From Dermatemys mawii (taxonomy: Eukaryota > Chordata > Testudines > Dermatemydidae): a stretch of 64,000 nt of DNA. Positions 26,186 to 38,754 of this stretch are shown here, piece after piece; positions within the stretch are counted from its first letter, which is position 1, and every line of letters starts with the position of its first letter. A program made the translations under genes and the position numbers. The notes under the pieces were generated by a model. The model saw only the letters and a program-made list of their open reading frames with translations. It had not been told where the DNA came from and made no database searches. The stretch is taken from NCBI GenBank assembly GCA_007922305.1, contig ML677373.1, forward strand, positions 19,797,817-19,861,816. The letters are read 5' to 3'.

Positions 26186-26368
26186 TACTCATCTATACCA
26201 TATATATATGGTAGTATATATACCATAATATACTCATCTATACCATATATATATGGTAGTATATATACCATAATATACTCATCTATACCATATATATATA
26301 TGGTAGTATATATACCATAATATACCATAATATACAGTATATATACCATAATATACTCATCTATACCA
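26186..26368. repeat. AT-rich 45-bp minisatellite with palindromic unit
   Basis: The unit starts TACTCATCTATACCATATAT at 26186, 26231 and 26276, a 45-bp period, and again at 26354 after an expanded 78-bp unit. Each unit contains ACCATATATATATGGT, a perfect palindrome. The third unit has an extra TA pair in the palindrome and added ATATACCATA repeats. Confidence 0.85.
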
Positions 26369-26991
26369 GCCGTATAGAACAGAGCCCTTATGGGCTCTGC
26401 TGTGTTACCCAGTTTGGAATTGAGGAGCGGGGAGGCAAGCTAAAGCTCTGCCCATTTCCCACCCATGCTCCATCCACCGGTGCAGGGAAGGAGTAAACAG
26501 CTGTTTACTCCTCTGCACTTGGACCCAAGTCCTGGTATATCCCTATAGCAGCTAAAGGGAGTTCTTACCCCCTGTATAGATGTGTAGCCCAATTCAAACT
26601 CTAGCCATCTAACAATTACAAGACCACATGATTTTTCCAATGGCCAGTAACACCTGGGATCCAAAAAAAAATCAAGCCATGTTCTTTTCACTTCTTTGTT
26701 TCCATCTTCATTGCTGGTAATGAAGATTCTGCCTTGTAACTCTGCTAGCCATTCGGTCCCTCACAGAGGCCTCCTGCCACTCCTGCATTATCACCATCAA
26801 ACCTCTCTCTGGCAGTGAGATGAGGAGAGGTCATCTGGAAACACACTGGGAGCAGGCTTTTGGGGAAGGTGAATCCTAAACATTGGTTGCGAACCTGGCA
26901 GTTAGAAGCACTTTGCTCCTCTGGGTCCAAGTGGTTAGCAGGGTTGTTTCCCATAGGAAGAAGAATTGGCAACCTAAGATTGGTATATTCT

Positions 26992-27275
26992 TCGGGCTGG
27001 GCTACACTGTCGGGGATGGGGGTCTACCTAAGATACACAACTTCAGCTACATGAATAGCGTAGCTGATGTTGTAGTATCTTAGGTCGACTTACCTGGCCA
27101 TCCCCATGGCAGCGAGTCGACCACTGCTGCTCCCCTGCCTACTCATCTTGCCAACGTGGAGTACGGGAGTTGATTCGGAGATTGATTTATAGCATCTAGA
27201 TAAGACATGATAAATTGATCCCTGGTACATCGAGCACTACCCACCAATCCAGCAGGTATGTAGCTGTACCCTTAG
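26992..27275. mobile_element. Palindromic non-autonomous DNA transposon, copy 2 (inverted)
   Basis: This copy shares ACTTCAGCTACATGAATAGC (27040 onward), the TTAGGTCGACTTACC segment and the GATTTATAGC...GATAAATTGATCC palindrome with the copy at 18670-18912, in the opposite order. It is more complete in the centre (GAGTCGACCACTGCTGCTCC) but its ends are more diverged. Confidence 0.7.
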
Positions 27276-28554
27276 TGTAACCTTGCTTAATTACCCTCAA
27301 AATTGTACACAAAGTCCTGTTTTCTTACACAAAATTAGAAACACCACCCAGCAGTTTCCTTGCTCAGAAACCCCCAAGTATGCCACTCCAGTAAGCTCTG
27401 TATCCAAGAAGGACAATCCTGGAAGGCTGGCATTTCTAGCCTCAGCAAGGTTACCACCATGGAACTGAAAAAACACACACAAAAAAACCCCACAAACCAG
27501 CACACACCCTGCGCACAAGGCAACTCCACAACCTTCTCCCCCAACAGCCACTTATAGTATCTAGAGAGATAACACATACAGATAAAATTGATAACATTGC
27601 AGGTCTCTTTACCCTTGTATGTCTCAAGCCCCCTCACATACACAGGCATGCAGTGTGCTTGTGTGTTGATAGGCAGACAGCTGCTGAATTTTCAACAGTT
27701 TTGATCTGGGATTGCTTACATAAGTAGGAATACTGCAGCATTTTTAGCTGGACACAGAAACTTTTACCATTAGCTATCCCAGTGTATTGTTATAATGATG
27801 CAAATCTTTAGACACAGGTTCAAAACACACACACACAGCTGACTATATTATTTTTCTTGCAACCAGCAAATCTATAAAAAAGCCCAGCCAGGCCAGTCAA
27901 ACACCAGCCAGGTGGTAACCCTAAGCCTCAGGGGTGGAATTCCTGCCAAGTCCCCAAAATCTGTGCAGAACCCAGACATGGCACCCTGTAGGCCTCAAAA
28001 GCCCCAGTCCTCTGTGGTCACATTGCATCCTCCTTGAGCCTACACCCTGACCTCTGGTATTGTATGTGGCCTCATAGGCCCGTTCCCCCTCCAGACATTA
28101 GGGACAAAAGTATCTAAGTCCAGCCTAAAGGAGAATCTGAATTTTGCAGGGGCCTTCCCCCTTGCCCATGAATGCTCTGGATGTTTTAATTTGGAGTCTG
28201 GGACTTCCATGTTTCTGTGGCAGGAAGGAGGGCAGGGAAGAAGGGTTTACAGGCAAAATTTCATCTTATAAGAAAAAATTATTTTTAGCCTTTCTGAATT
28301 TGGAACCAGGACTCAGAACATTGTCCTCTGATAGCGAGAATATCCCCTGGATAAATTATTGAGATAGCTATTATAGAGCCTGTCTGTGCACACACACGCA
28401 CACACGTAAATGTATAGAGAAACCAGTTTGTGACAGATGTGACACTGCTATGTAATAATCTGAGACTACTGAGATGAAGTAATTTTATGAACACTGCAGT
28501 TGCCTGGTCAGTGAGGTGAAGTTATGGTATAGTGGGTTATAAGACCTGCATGAA
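27276..28554. other. Unassigned DNA
   Basis: Short CA runs occur near 27823 and 28387. No gene is visible. Confidence 0.5.
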
Positions 28555-29045
28555 TATATTTGTGGTGGAGTTGGCTCTACTTACCACTTAGCTGCACCTC
28601 CTTGGGGCTCAGGGGAATTAGCTCTGCCACGGGGTCTAAGCTCCTCCCTGAAGTGATTCAGTCCATCATTCTACTCGCTTATGCCATAGCCTCGCATTTG
28701 CCAGGAGCTGTAACAGTTTCCTCTTCATAGCTTAGCCCTCTAGCTAAGTCACATGAAGGTTCTTCTCCCTGCAAGGTATCATCAAAGTCTGCTTCCTGCT
28801 ATCCCTAGTGTTACTCCAGCCTTCCCTACCCTTACAGCTTCCTGCTCTTCCCCCTTGAGACTATGACTTCAGATTTTTCCCTCCCCACAGCCCACCAGAT
28901 TCCTCTCTTTACAGAGCCTGCCCGGCTTCTCCCCACAGCCAGACTTCATCAGCAATTAGGCCCTAGCCGGCCCTGGGTTTCCTCCAGGTGCAGCCTAAGG
29001 TTAATTGGCCTAATCACAATATTGATCTAGCTTTATAGGCTGTGG
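28555..29045 (-). repeat. Possible LTR-derived repeat, reverse
   Basis: This is a CT-rich 490-base stretch with CTAGCTTTATAGG at its right end. On the minus strand that reads as a CCTATAAAGCTAG TATA-like box. The composition resembles antisense LTRs, but no TG...CA ends or target duplication could be fixed. Confidence 0.3.
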
Positions 29046-29544
29046 GAAAAATAAGCAGAATAGCAAGACAGAGGCTCTAGATAAGTAATCTCTGAAGCAC
29101 TTGGGGAGAAATTACAGGACAATGGACTGCTTCCAGGCTCCAGCCTGAAGTGATATGGCTTTTTTGTCAATGCTGGGAACTAACAAATCCACGGCCTCTA
29201 AAAAGGACTCACTCACTTCAAGTGCTGATACCTCTGCAGGAGCGAGGGTGACCAAAAAGAAGGAGCAGCTTTTAAAGGAGACTCTCCCTGAAACAGGGGA
29301 AGAGAAAAGGGTTTGTAAATTAAAGGAACAGATTATGCCCCACTAGGTCCTGTGGGAGAGTCTGAAGAAATTTAGGCCTCCCTCAGCTCCTAGGGATGGT
29401 AAGCCTTACAGAGAGGCAGATATAGGTACAGGGTTTATTGTTTTGCGATCTGTTTACTATTCTAAATAAGTAATGCCTTCCATTATGGAGGCTGTCTGGT
29501 CTCTGGTTCCCACTGTCATTGCTCCAGTGTGGGACAGAACTGTG

Positions 29545-29972
29545 AAAGTGAAAAAGGAAAAGTTATTTACTCGTTCCCATAATAGAAGAACTAGGGGCCA
29601 CCCACTGAAATTAGTGGGCAGCAGGTTTAAGACAAATAAAAGGAAGTTCTTCACACAGCGCACAATCAACCTGTGGAACTCCTTGCCTGAGGAGGCTGTG
29701 AAGGCTAGGACTATAACAGGGTTTAAAAAAGAACTGGATAAATTCATGGAGGTTAAGTCCATTAATGGCTATTAGCCAGGCTGGGTAAAGAATGTTGTCC
29801 CCAGCCTCTGTTTGTCAGAGGGGGGTGATGGATGGCAGGAGAGAGATCACTTGACCTTTACCTGTTAGGTTCACTCATTCCGGGACACCTGGCATTGGCC
29901 ATTGTCGGTAGACATGATACTGGGCTAGATGGACCTTTGGTCTGACCCAGTACGGCTTTTCTTATGTTCTTA
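29545..29972 (+). mobile_element. CR1 LINE 3' end with ORF2 C-terminus
   Basis: The plus strand encodes the end of a reverse-transcriptase ORF (HNRRTRGHPLKLVGSRFKTN, TINLWNSLPEEAVKARTITG, ending SINGY-stop at 29773). A typical CR1 3' UTR follows (CTGGATGGACCTTTGGTCTG type), ending in TTATGTTCTT repeats. The 5' part of the element is missing, the usual 5' truncation of CR1. Confidence 0.85.
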
Positions 29973-30734
29973 ACTGCCGTCCCCGGTGACAAGTCAGACC
30001 TACTGAGGTAATCAGAGCCGATGACAGACGACTGCTGAGTCTAAGAATCACGTGATTCCCCCGCAAGAGACAAATGATGTCTTGTGACCCGACAGCCAGG
30101 TGGGGAGCACTCAAAGAGACCAGGAGTCAGAGGTGAAGTTAGTTCAGTAACTGTGCCACAGCTGGTCAAATATGTGGAAGGAATTAGCGGAGAGATGGTT
30201 GCACAGACTTGGAGAGGAGAAAAACTGTCACTCCAGAAAAAGATTCATATTTCTTTCTTCTTGCCGGCCTGTGTATCAGCCCTCTGAATGGAAAGCCATG
30301 AGATACATTTATTTTGGGGGCCCGCTACCCACCCTAGCGCCAGTCTGGGACTGAACGGAATCACTCCCTGCTCCTGGGAGGGTGCCTATGCAGGAGCGGA
30401 AAATTAACACACCAGGCTGTGTCTAGTTGTGGGTCTGCTCCTACGAAACTCAACTATAATTCCTCTCAATAAAACTTTAACATTCCTAACAAAGCTAAAG
30501 ACACTGTAACTTAATGAGAGGGGAAAAATACATCAAGCTCATTAAGTAATTATGAGGGAAAATCCCTGAAGCAGATGCCTGTGTTGCCAAAAGTGCATCT
30601 TACTTTTAACTGGCAACTTTGAAAAGGATTCTGCTATTAAAGCATTATTTGGCCCCAGACTCACAACCAACTCTTTCATTTGCTTTCCCAGTGGGAGCTA
30701 AGTGGGCAAACAGTGTGGACGTGGGGGCAAGGTC

Positions 30735-30890
30735 ATCCTTAGCTATTCTGGGGCCCTATGCAACCCTCCCCCATTGAGGGGCAGGCCTTTGCAGTTGGGG
30801 AATGGGGGGGCCTAGCCCCACGCCTCCACAGCAGGGGCAGGCCTCTGGGGTGAGAGGGCTGGCTTGCGGGGGGCTTAGAGAGGCTTCTGT
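30735..30890. repeat. G-rich interspersed repeat, tentative
   Basis: CTGGGGCCCTATGCAACCCT, CTAGCCCCACGCC and GGCTTGCGGGGGGCTTAGAG resemble a GC-rich turtle repeat. The boundaries are not visible. Confidence 0.35.
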
Positions 30891-31795
30891 GAAGAGCCAC
30901 AAAAATGATCAGAACTTTGCAATGATCAGACCCTCTGTTTATAATGGTCCATCTGAAACCAGTCACCCCTGAAACTATGGGGTGACTAATCCATATATTG
31001 TCACATGAGCCCATCTTTACCATGCAGTAGTGTCTGTAGTAGGGGATCTGTTACCGTAGCTACAAAGGACAATTGTTTGGACATCTTTGTTCCCAAATGG
31101 TCTAGGGCAATTTCTAAGTAAAAATACCCAGTGCTTTCCATCCTCCCTCTACCTCAGCACATCTCTAATCATAGGATCTTTGCTGTCATGTGGCTTCAGC
31201 ATGGTAAAATGGCCAAATTCAGAGGTAAATGCTGTTTGCTCAACAACCCTGTCATTAGCTATTTTTTACAGCAATTCATGTTGTCTTTTTCCTTTTCATA
31301 GGTAGTTTGTGGAATTGCACAGTGAAGAAACCTCGGCTATTTTAAGACCTTGTGAAACCCACACCCTTTTCTAGCTAACTCTCCCTCCGCTTATTAGTAA
31401 CATTATCAATAAGGAAGGTCATAAATCGCTCACTGAACAGGAACTCAAAGACCAAAGTCATGTAATTCAAAGAGGCTCAAAGCAAAGGGGTCCCTTTAGT
31501 GTCAGGGTGGTCTGTGTAAAGTTAGGAGACACCTGCTAGCAAGTCTTGGGACACTAGCATCTGTGTAAACCTGCCCCCTCCCTACACCCGCAATCCTTAT
31601 AAGGTGTTGAATGAATCCGTTTCATGAAAAAGGCACTGTTCAGAGTGGGTCTAAAGCTTACATATACCTAAGTAAAACAGAGCCAGTGCTGTGCAGTCCT
31701 GGGATGGATTACCAGGGACCACAGGGAGGCCTATTAATTATTGTGACAGACTGATCTGCTTGCTGACTGGTGGATTGAGTTCCAGGGATGGTGTA

Positions 31796-31808
31796 TTTTT
31801 TTTTTTTT
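31796..31808 (+). repeat. Poly-T13
   Basis: Thirteen T followed by AATAACAG. No element could be attached to it. Confidence 0.6.
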
Positions 31809-33152
31809 AATAACAGACTCCTCTGTGCAAAGTTTCAAGAAAGCGCAATAGAGTTGAAAGGATTTGAGGAAACACGAGCACAAGATGAGAGTCCAAAACT
31901 AAATCATTCTTGACAAAATCCCAAGCTGAAAGCTAACAAGAGCAGCCCCGTCTTAGCATTTCCCCAGTTCTCATTGCCCAGTTTGATCTCATTCATGCTG
32001 GAGGAGGGGAAGGGGAAGCTAATCTTACATTTTAGGAAATTTGGGTGCAAATTCTCTCCCCTGTTGCAGAACTTTGCTGGAGGCAGATGGAGACAGTGAG
32101 GAGGAAAAAAACCCTGCATCAGATACATCATATGGTGGGCTGCTCTGCCCAGCCCCAAGCCTGAGCTGGAACAGGCTAGAGTTAAAGCAGCTGACGTCCA
32201 CCCCCGCACTCCCATTGTTTCACTCCTGACACACCCTCAGTGCTAGGGAAGGGTCAGTCAATTTAAGCAACAGCCAGCCACGCCAGTTTTATGCCCTGAG
32301 AGCTAGGGGAATTCTCAGTTGGCCAGCAATAGCCACATCTTGGCTTTGTTGCACCACCACAGAGGAGACAGACTGGCCCTTAAAGTTGTCTAGAACCTGA
32401 TCCTTCGCCCACTAACATCAGTGACAAGTGGGATTTGAGCTCTTAAAAGAGGCCCCGAAAACCATAAAAATCCTAGGCATGTGTCCTCAAACATGCCTAA
32501 TGAATCAAGCAGTAGAAGTATCCTGCGCATTAGCCCTGTGATGAGAATAAGCACTGAAATGCACAAACAGCAATTTTTCACCAAAGCCAATTTTTTAAGA
32601 GACAAAAAAACAATGGACATGATTCTAAAGTCCCTAGCTGTAGGTGAAAGCGTCTCATCACCGACTCTCAATAGAGCATACATGTGTCTTGGAGGACATT
32701 TACTTTTCTCCATTCCTGACGCTAGCTGAATTATCAAATGACACTTTGCTGGAAACATTCAGACTTAGGGGTCAGAGAAAGCTAGGCTTGAAAGTGGAAA
32801 CATGCATTCTTTTGTCTGAACAAAAGTGCACATTTGGAATTTCATATGCAAATTCTTTGGAGGAAGAATCACTTTTCTGGCAGGCAAGTACAGACGGAGC
32901 ATTTGAAAGCAGGTTTGGCTTTAATTTTTTGACAAGTGTTATGAATAGATACTATTCACCACTATTAGAGGAAAGGGATTGAACTTTCATCGGCTCCCCC
33001 GTAGTTGTAGAGGGAAGATAGCAGCACACGAGACAGCCCCCAAAGGGGAGAACAGGTTCTGGGGAGTACAAGTGAGAGTCCATCATTCCCATGCCTATCA
33101 GCTCCATGTTTAGGGAAAAATTCTCCACTCACATCCGCATTGCAGGTCTTTT

Positions 33153-33431
33153 GGGGCCATGGTCTAATGGCTAGGACACTGCTCTGGGAAACAGGAGACC
33201 TAGCATCTATTCCTGGCACAACCAGAGACCAGGTGGGTGATCTTGGCAAGCCACCGCACCACTCTTTGCGTCTGCTTCCCCCACTCCCTAAAAGTCTGTC
33301 TTGTCTTTTTAGACTGTGAACGCTGCTGGGCAGGAATTGTCTCTCTGTGTTTGCTCAGCTCCTACCACACTGGGGACCCAAACTCAGTTGGGCCCTCTAG
33401 TTTGCAATGCAAACAATAACATAACAATAAT
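33153..33431 (+). mobile_element. Near full-length tRNA-derived amniote SINE
   Basis: A tRNA-like head (GGGGCCATGGTCTAATGGCT) contains an A-box-like TGGTCTAATGG and a diverged B box near 33203-33213. A core follows (GATCTTGGCAAGCCACCGCA), then TTTTTAGACTGTGAACGCTG and a tail ending in AACAATAATA. It is old and inactive and should not be called a tRNA gene. Confidence 0.65.
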
Positions 33432-34889
33432 ACTCTGTGCATAGGATTTACATTGATGTCAGTGGAAGAAATAAGTGCACACTAGGCAATGGGGCTAGCT
33501 GGGTGCTTTGATACCATAATGGCAGACACTTTTGAAATGCCTTAGATGTTGGGCCATTCTTCTCGGGATCATCGGTTCAACTCCAGCCCAGGTTGATAGT
33601 GACCAGACGGTCGCTTTTTAGTGGCCTATATGGAGTTTCATAGTCTCAATCCCTTTCCCAGTTGGCAAAGGGGGCCACATCACGAAACAAACCCACCAAT
33701 TCAGCTGGCAGCACCAGAAAGCTGGACACTGATGGTCATCAAAGGAAAGCAAAGAGGCACCTGCCCCGCTTTCTTGTCTGAAACACAAAGTAGCTGCAAT
33801 ATTGGTCCTCTCCAAGCTTAGGAGGAGCTAGGTTGGGAAGGTATTTGCACTCTGACCCTTAACAGCCCATCCTACCCATGTGCCCACTAGAGATAGCTGG
33901 AGTTATCAGCCATCTCAGGGACAAAGGTCACCTGCAATGCGCCTTTTCCCCCCAGGAAAACAAAACCCAGTGAACAAAACAATGCCTCTTGCTGAAATTA
34001 ACTGGCCTAGCTCAGTGACTATGAATGAGGCTAAACTTCAACAAGGTTCCCAGACTTTTCAACTAGCCAAACTCAGAGGTCAGCTACACCTGTGTAACCC
34101 CAGTGGCTTGCATGAAAACAAACCAGGCAATGTCTAGTGCATACAATCTAGCTTCCACAATGCTCCCCACACTTCGCTTCTGGAGGATCAGGCTCTTCTC
34201 ATTCTTCTGAGTCATGTTTCCTTTTTAAGCATGCTCAGGGCGAAGAGAGAAGTGGGGGTGGGGAGGAAAGATGCTCAAAAATCTGACTCCATTAGCTGAA
34301 ACAATCAGACTTCACAGTGTGTGTTGGGATTATTTATTCGGACAGCCTCGCACCCCCAGGATGTACCCCCTTTTCCCTCACCTGAGATGTTGTTATGGGA
34401 TATGCACAGTTTTTCCAATGGTGCCAAAAATTTCAGCAACACTTGATAAGCGGGACTTGAAAGAGGATAGGAAGGGACCTTTCCTAAATCCCGTGCCAGC
34501 CCAGTCCCTCTGAATGAGTGTTAGATTACAGTCCAGTGTGCTACCCCAGCATCAACAAGGCACACAGGTGCACGTGAGAGCCTTGGGGCTACACAGTTCA
34601 GCGTTTTCCCAAAGTATCACTGTTACAGGGAATTCTGTGCTGGGGAAAGCTACCTGACTAGCTAGAGCTGTGACGCTTCAAACGTTGCTTCCAGCTGGAA
34701 AGAGTCTCCTGGTCTGAGAGAGATTCTGTCTACATAAAGTGAGGAGGCTGATGGAAGCAGCAACACGCAGGAAGGGGACTTTCCAAGTGCTCCCCCACCC
34801 CTATATTACTCACCTGTGTAACAAACTAAACCAAATACAAATCACTTTGCTGCATGCTGACTCGGGTGTGGCCTTCCACCATTACCCTG
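33432..34889. other. Mostly unassigned DNA
   Basis: The stretch 33540-33800 (GGTTCAACTCCAGCCCAGGT, AGTGGCCTATATGGAGTTTC) may be another old turtle repeat. I could not assign it. Confidence 0.4.
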
Positions 34890-35150
34890 ATATTAAGCAC
34901 TCGCATGGTGTTATGTCATTTCAAAGTGCTATACAGCTATTCCTCCATTTAATCCTTACAAGACATGAGCTAGGTATGTGTTATTGTTCCCATTTTACAG
35001 ATGGGGAAACAGAGAGATGAAGTGATCACCTAAGATCACACAGTCCCTCAGGGCAAAGCAAGGAACAGAATTCATGCATCTAGACTGGGTTTAGAATTCA
35101 TCCCAAGGCCCAGATGTGCCACCCAATAAGCCGCACTGCCTCTCAGCATA
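34890..35150 (-). mobile_element. MIR-type SINE, reverse orientation
   Basis: TTGTTCCCATTTTACAGATG, GGGAAACAGAGAGATGAAGT, ACCTAAGATCACACAGTCCC and GCCGCACTGCCTCTCAGCAT run in reversed MIR order. Upstream, GTGCTATACAGC looks like the start of its tail. Confidence 0.65.
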
Positions 35151-35529
35151 CAGGTATACGTAGAAGACACTTATTATGCAGTATAGTACCCATCACTGTA
35201 TTCTGATCTTCTAGGAAAATTCCCAGAATGTCCAGGGTCTTATGATGAAGAGGGTAAGGAGACGATCAGAGTTCTGCTCCCATTCTCACTGGCAGAGATA
35301 GGTTCGGGTCACCTAAGGTGTGATCAGGTGGACCATTGTTTTGGAGGGAATACTTCCAGGAAGAGTATGATCTCCGATGGCTAGACTACAGGAGCACAGC
35401 TAGCCAAATACCTCCCTCCCCATTAGCACGGTATGTGGTACTGAAGATAGGAAGCCCTCATGGAACATCTCTGCAGATGGAATGAGGCGGTAGGTATAAA
35501 GGGGAAATGGTACCGTTAAGAAGCAGGTG

Positions 35530-35735
35530 CACATTAGTAATAATACTTCGTGCTTTTACTGTAACTTCCACCCAAGACTCTCAGAGCATTTTGCAAATTT
35601 GGACAAAGAAAGCCTCCTGCCATTCATGTGCCGGACCTTAGTATTTTAACTGCCCCCCGCCCCCCCACTCCTCCGTGCAGGCGGGGAGAGTTTAAACTGA
35701 GGCACGGAGAGGTCACAGCCGGTATCCTCAAAGCC
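35530..35735 (-). mobile_element. MIR/LINE-tail type repeat, reverse orientation
   Basis: TAATAATACTTCGTGCTTTT, CTCAGAGCATTTTGCAAATT and TTTAAACTGAGGCACGGAGA follow reversed tail-to-core order. A C-rich stretch (CCCCCCGCCCCCCC) interrupts it. Confidence 0.5.
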
Positions 35736-36944
35736 CAACTCCAGACACTTGGGCTGCAACACTCGAGCGTTGGTTCCCAAAGGGAAGCACCTAAATCAAG
35801 GTTTTCGAAAATGACTGGCCCTTGTGGGGGGCCTCAGTTATAGGTTGCTCAGCTTGAAACACCCCAAAGGGGACCTCATTTTCAGAGCACGTGAAATTCA
35901 GGCCCCTCTCAGGTAGGCCCCCAGAATCAGAGTCCACTTTTGAAGCTGTAAGTGACTTGCCCCGTGGCAGAGAGAAGAGCAGAACTCCGGTCACCCCCTT
36001 CCCCTCTTCCTCACAAGGCCGAGAAACAAGACCCAGTTCAATAAGGCATATGCAGCATCGTAGCATCATCCCAAGTCCTGAAAATTCAGTCCTATTGTTG
36101 GCCAGTTTCACAATCAAGCTCCCATTTTATACCATCCTCCTCCTGGAAAGCTCCTCGGTGAGGAGTTGAAAGGCGGTTGCCGCGTTATTTTTATTTATAA
36201 ATGGCATTATGACAAATGGCGAGGGACGAAATTACACTTCAATCAGATCAAATCAAATCCAGCAGGGAATCAAGGTCCCAATGGGCAAGATACACAGAGT
36301 TCCTTAGCGTCCTGATTTGAATCACTTTGTTCTTCCAGAGACTCTGGGGAATATGGCCTGAAATGAAACATTTCCCTTTTAAGTTGAATGCTGGGAAAGA
36401 GCTGGGAGGAAAGAGCTGAGATGTTGTAACTGAAGGACAGCCCAGGACTTTTGCTGTTTGAAAAGAGAAGCCAGGGAGCGAGTGGTGTTGTGAGAAAGGC
36501 GGCAGTGATGTGTGTCCTACACAGAGTGTGTTTGCTGCCTCCCATCTCTGGCAGTAGCTGAAAACCCACAGCCAGGCACTAACCTAATGAGCTCTGCTGT
36601 TAAAAGGCAGTGGTACTGTCTATGGCTTTGGTAACGGCTATCGAGAGATGCACTGTGACTGGCACTACAATGACCATCATCAGAGTCACTTCGCCTCCTT
36701 TTGCCAGATCTTGCCACTGCTGGTACGAGAGCCCGGTTCTCTGAAGCTCCCTTCAGTTATCCTTCTTTGTAGCTCACTGACTTTCCAACACTCCTCTGAA
36801 CACATCTCTGAGCTGCACCGCTGTGCCTCTAATTGCTCTTATTATTAACTTCATGACTTTAAGTGGCGTCATTATATATCTATCTCTCTTACACCACTGT
36901 GTTCTTCAAGTTGCATCATGTGCTAATCGCTCTCTTGCAGTGCT

Positions 36945-37073
36945 AGTTTCTGTACACATATTTGAGATGCCATTCCCAACACGCCCCAGGGATGAAAGCC
37001 CAGTGCCGTCAGTGGTGTTATATGAGGGATTGATTTGGCCCATGGGGTGTATGAAAGATGCTATATAAAATCA
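36945..37073 (+). repeat. Possible SINE/LINE tail
   Basis: The end GTATGAAAGATGCTATATAA resembles the GAAAGGTGCTATATAA end of amniote SINE and L2 tails. The rest is too diverged to place. Confidence 0.35.
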
Positions 37074-37359
37074 CACTGTCTTGGATCATTTAGGATCATG
37101 GAAATCTCATGAGATCAGACAATTGCAAGACATTTCTGCTATAGGGAGTCAACATTTTCCAAACTGACAAGACTTGGGTGCTGTTAAATAGGAACCCAAG
37201 TCCTAGCCCAAGTTTGGCTTTGAACTCAGACCCCCAAACTAAAATGTGCTATATTTCAAGCACTATCTCCTCAGTCCATCATTCCAATATTAAAACATTG
37301 GGTGTTTTATCAGCATGTTTTAAATGATCTTCTCATCACTCCTGAATGCCTATGTGCCT

Positions 37360-37450
37360 ATGCATGAGTGCACACCACTACACATGCACAGGAACATGCA
37401 CACACTTATATGCCACCACATGCTCACACTTACAAACCTACACATGTGAA
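37360..37450 (+). repeat. Degenerate CA-rich repeat
   Basis: Phrases such as CACACCACTACACATGCACA and CACATGTGAACACACAATAA repeat irregularly. A related CA-rich stretch lies at 37668-37702. Confidence 0.45.
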
Positions 37451-37544
37451 CACACAATAATCTGATTCCTATTTACACTAAGGACCATTTACACAACTCT
37501 GTCCATCAATTACATTTGCACTCCCCTTATATCCTCTTTACACT

Positions 37545-37660
37545 TCCATGGTGAAATTCTGGCACCACTGAAGCCAAAAGCAAAACGCCCATTGACTTCA
37601 ATAGGCCAGGGTTTCACGCTCAAGGTGGTGTAAAGTGGCTTTAGTGTGAATAAGAATGCA
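37545..37660. repeat. Related palindromic repeat
   Basis: GGTGAAATTCTGGCACCACT, GCCCATTGACTTCAATAGGC and CAAGGTGGTGTAAAGTGGCT match the same MITE group. Confidence 0.45.
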
Positions 37661-38671
37661 GCCCACACATGTGAATGTGCACACAAACACACACACATGC
37701 ACAATCTAGCAATCAGGCGCTCAACCATTTCTGAAAATCTATTTGCTACAAGTTTCCTCCACAAAGCAATAGGCTTCGCAAAGTATTTCAAAGAATAATT
37801 TGAGCAATAATTCCCAGGAAATCATTTGTTACCCACAATTCATGTCCAACCCGTTCATACTACATCTCAACTTTCTGACACAGAAATCAAGGAGAACACT
37901 TACAAAAATCAGGGGCATTAGATCCAAATTGGTTCAGCCTCTGAGGATAATAAAGACTTAGAAAGATGTATAAATTTAATGGTTTTGAATAAAGACGGCA
38001 TTTCAAAAAGCAGCAGAACTGTTACTTTGAAATAAGCCATTATTTTCTGCTTTTAAACGCTAGTCTTTAATGGGGGATGAGATCCAGACTGCAGAGAACC
38101 TAGGAGAATGTCTGATACAAATGAAAGTCGGGATTTGAGAGGCAGAGGTATGTACCATAATGGGCACACACTCACTGTTGCCCTGGGGGAGCAGGGGCTC
38201 CAAGCACTGTCATACACATCTGCATGGAGAGAGCAGGGGCAGAGATTAAAGTCCCCTCTCCTCCAAGCACTTTCCTCGTGGGTTAGCTTGTTTTCACCTT
38301 GCGCTGGCAACACTGAGCTCAAACCACAACCCCAGGTCTGAATGTCCCTGAGCGCTGGGGGTACCAGCCTGGATTCAGATCCGGACCCACCCCAAGTGTA
38401 AAGAAATCCACCAGGAATGGCTGTTTTTGTTATCTGACTGCCCAGTGCCCCATGACTTGGAGTGGGATCCTGAAGGACCTGGGAGAGTCCCTCATCCTCA
38501 TGAGATCCCACTGCCTATACACAATCTGCAGCTCACGGTCATGGTGCAGTCCTTGGCAGAGAGCTACGTGGTGCTAAAGTGTCAGTGGTGTGGACCTGAG
38601 GGCTTCAGACCCTATTAGTTATATTTAGAGTCTTCACTCCAAAGCTTACCCGTGGTAAGCTGTAGGTTTGC

Positions 38672-38747
38672 AACCCATTCCAGTGCTCACTGGGCAAACT
38701 TTGGAGTCATCACTCCAAAGTTTTCCCAGTAAGCACTGGGATGGGTT
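38672..38747. repeat. Long hairpin, 36-bp arms and 4-base loop
   Basis: The left arm 38672-38707 (AACCCATTCCAGTGCTCACT...) and right arm 38712-38747 are complementary at 33 of 36 positions around a CATC loop. A further ACTCCAAAGCTTACC lies just upstream (38636), so the arms have partial extra copies. It adjoins the CR1 end at 38755. Confidence 0.8.
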
Positions 38748-38754
38748 TCAAGCA

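Larger units (their letters stand above)
29973..33152. other. Mostly unassigned DNA
   Basis: It contains the tentative G-rich repeat and a poly-T. Short open frames here have no support. Confidence 0.5.
35736..38630. other. Mostly unassigned DNA
   Basis: It includes a repeat-free AT-rich block at 36180-36260 and the repeats listed separately. I see no defensible exon. Confidence 0.45.

Noticed and set aside
33153..33226. Possible tRNA gene
   Set aside because: The head has A-box and diverged B-box features, but continues into a SINE core and tail. No intact cloverleaf.
36590..36850. Open plus-strand stretch after AAAAGGCAG
   Set aside because: Frames are open on both strands, no donor follows, and no similarity is recognised.
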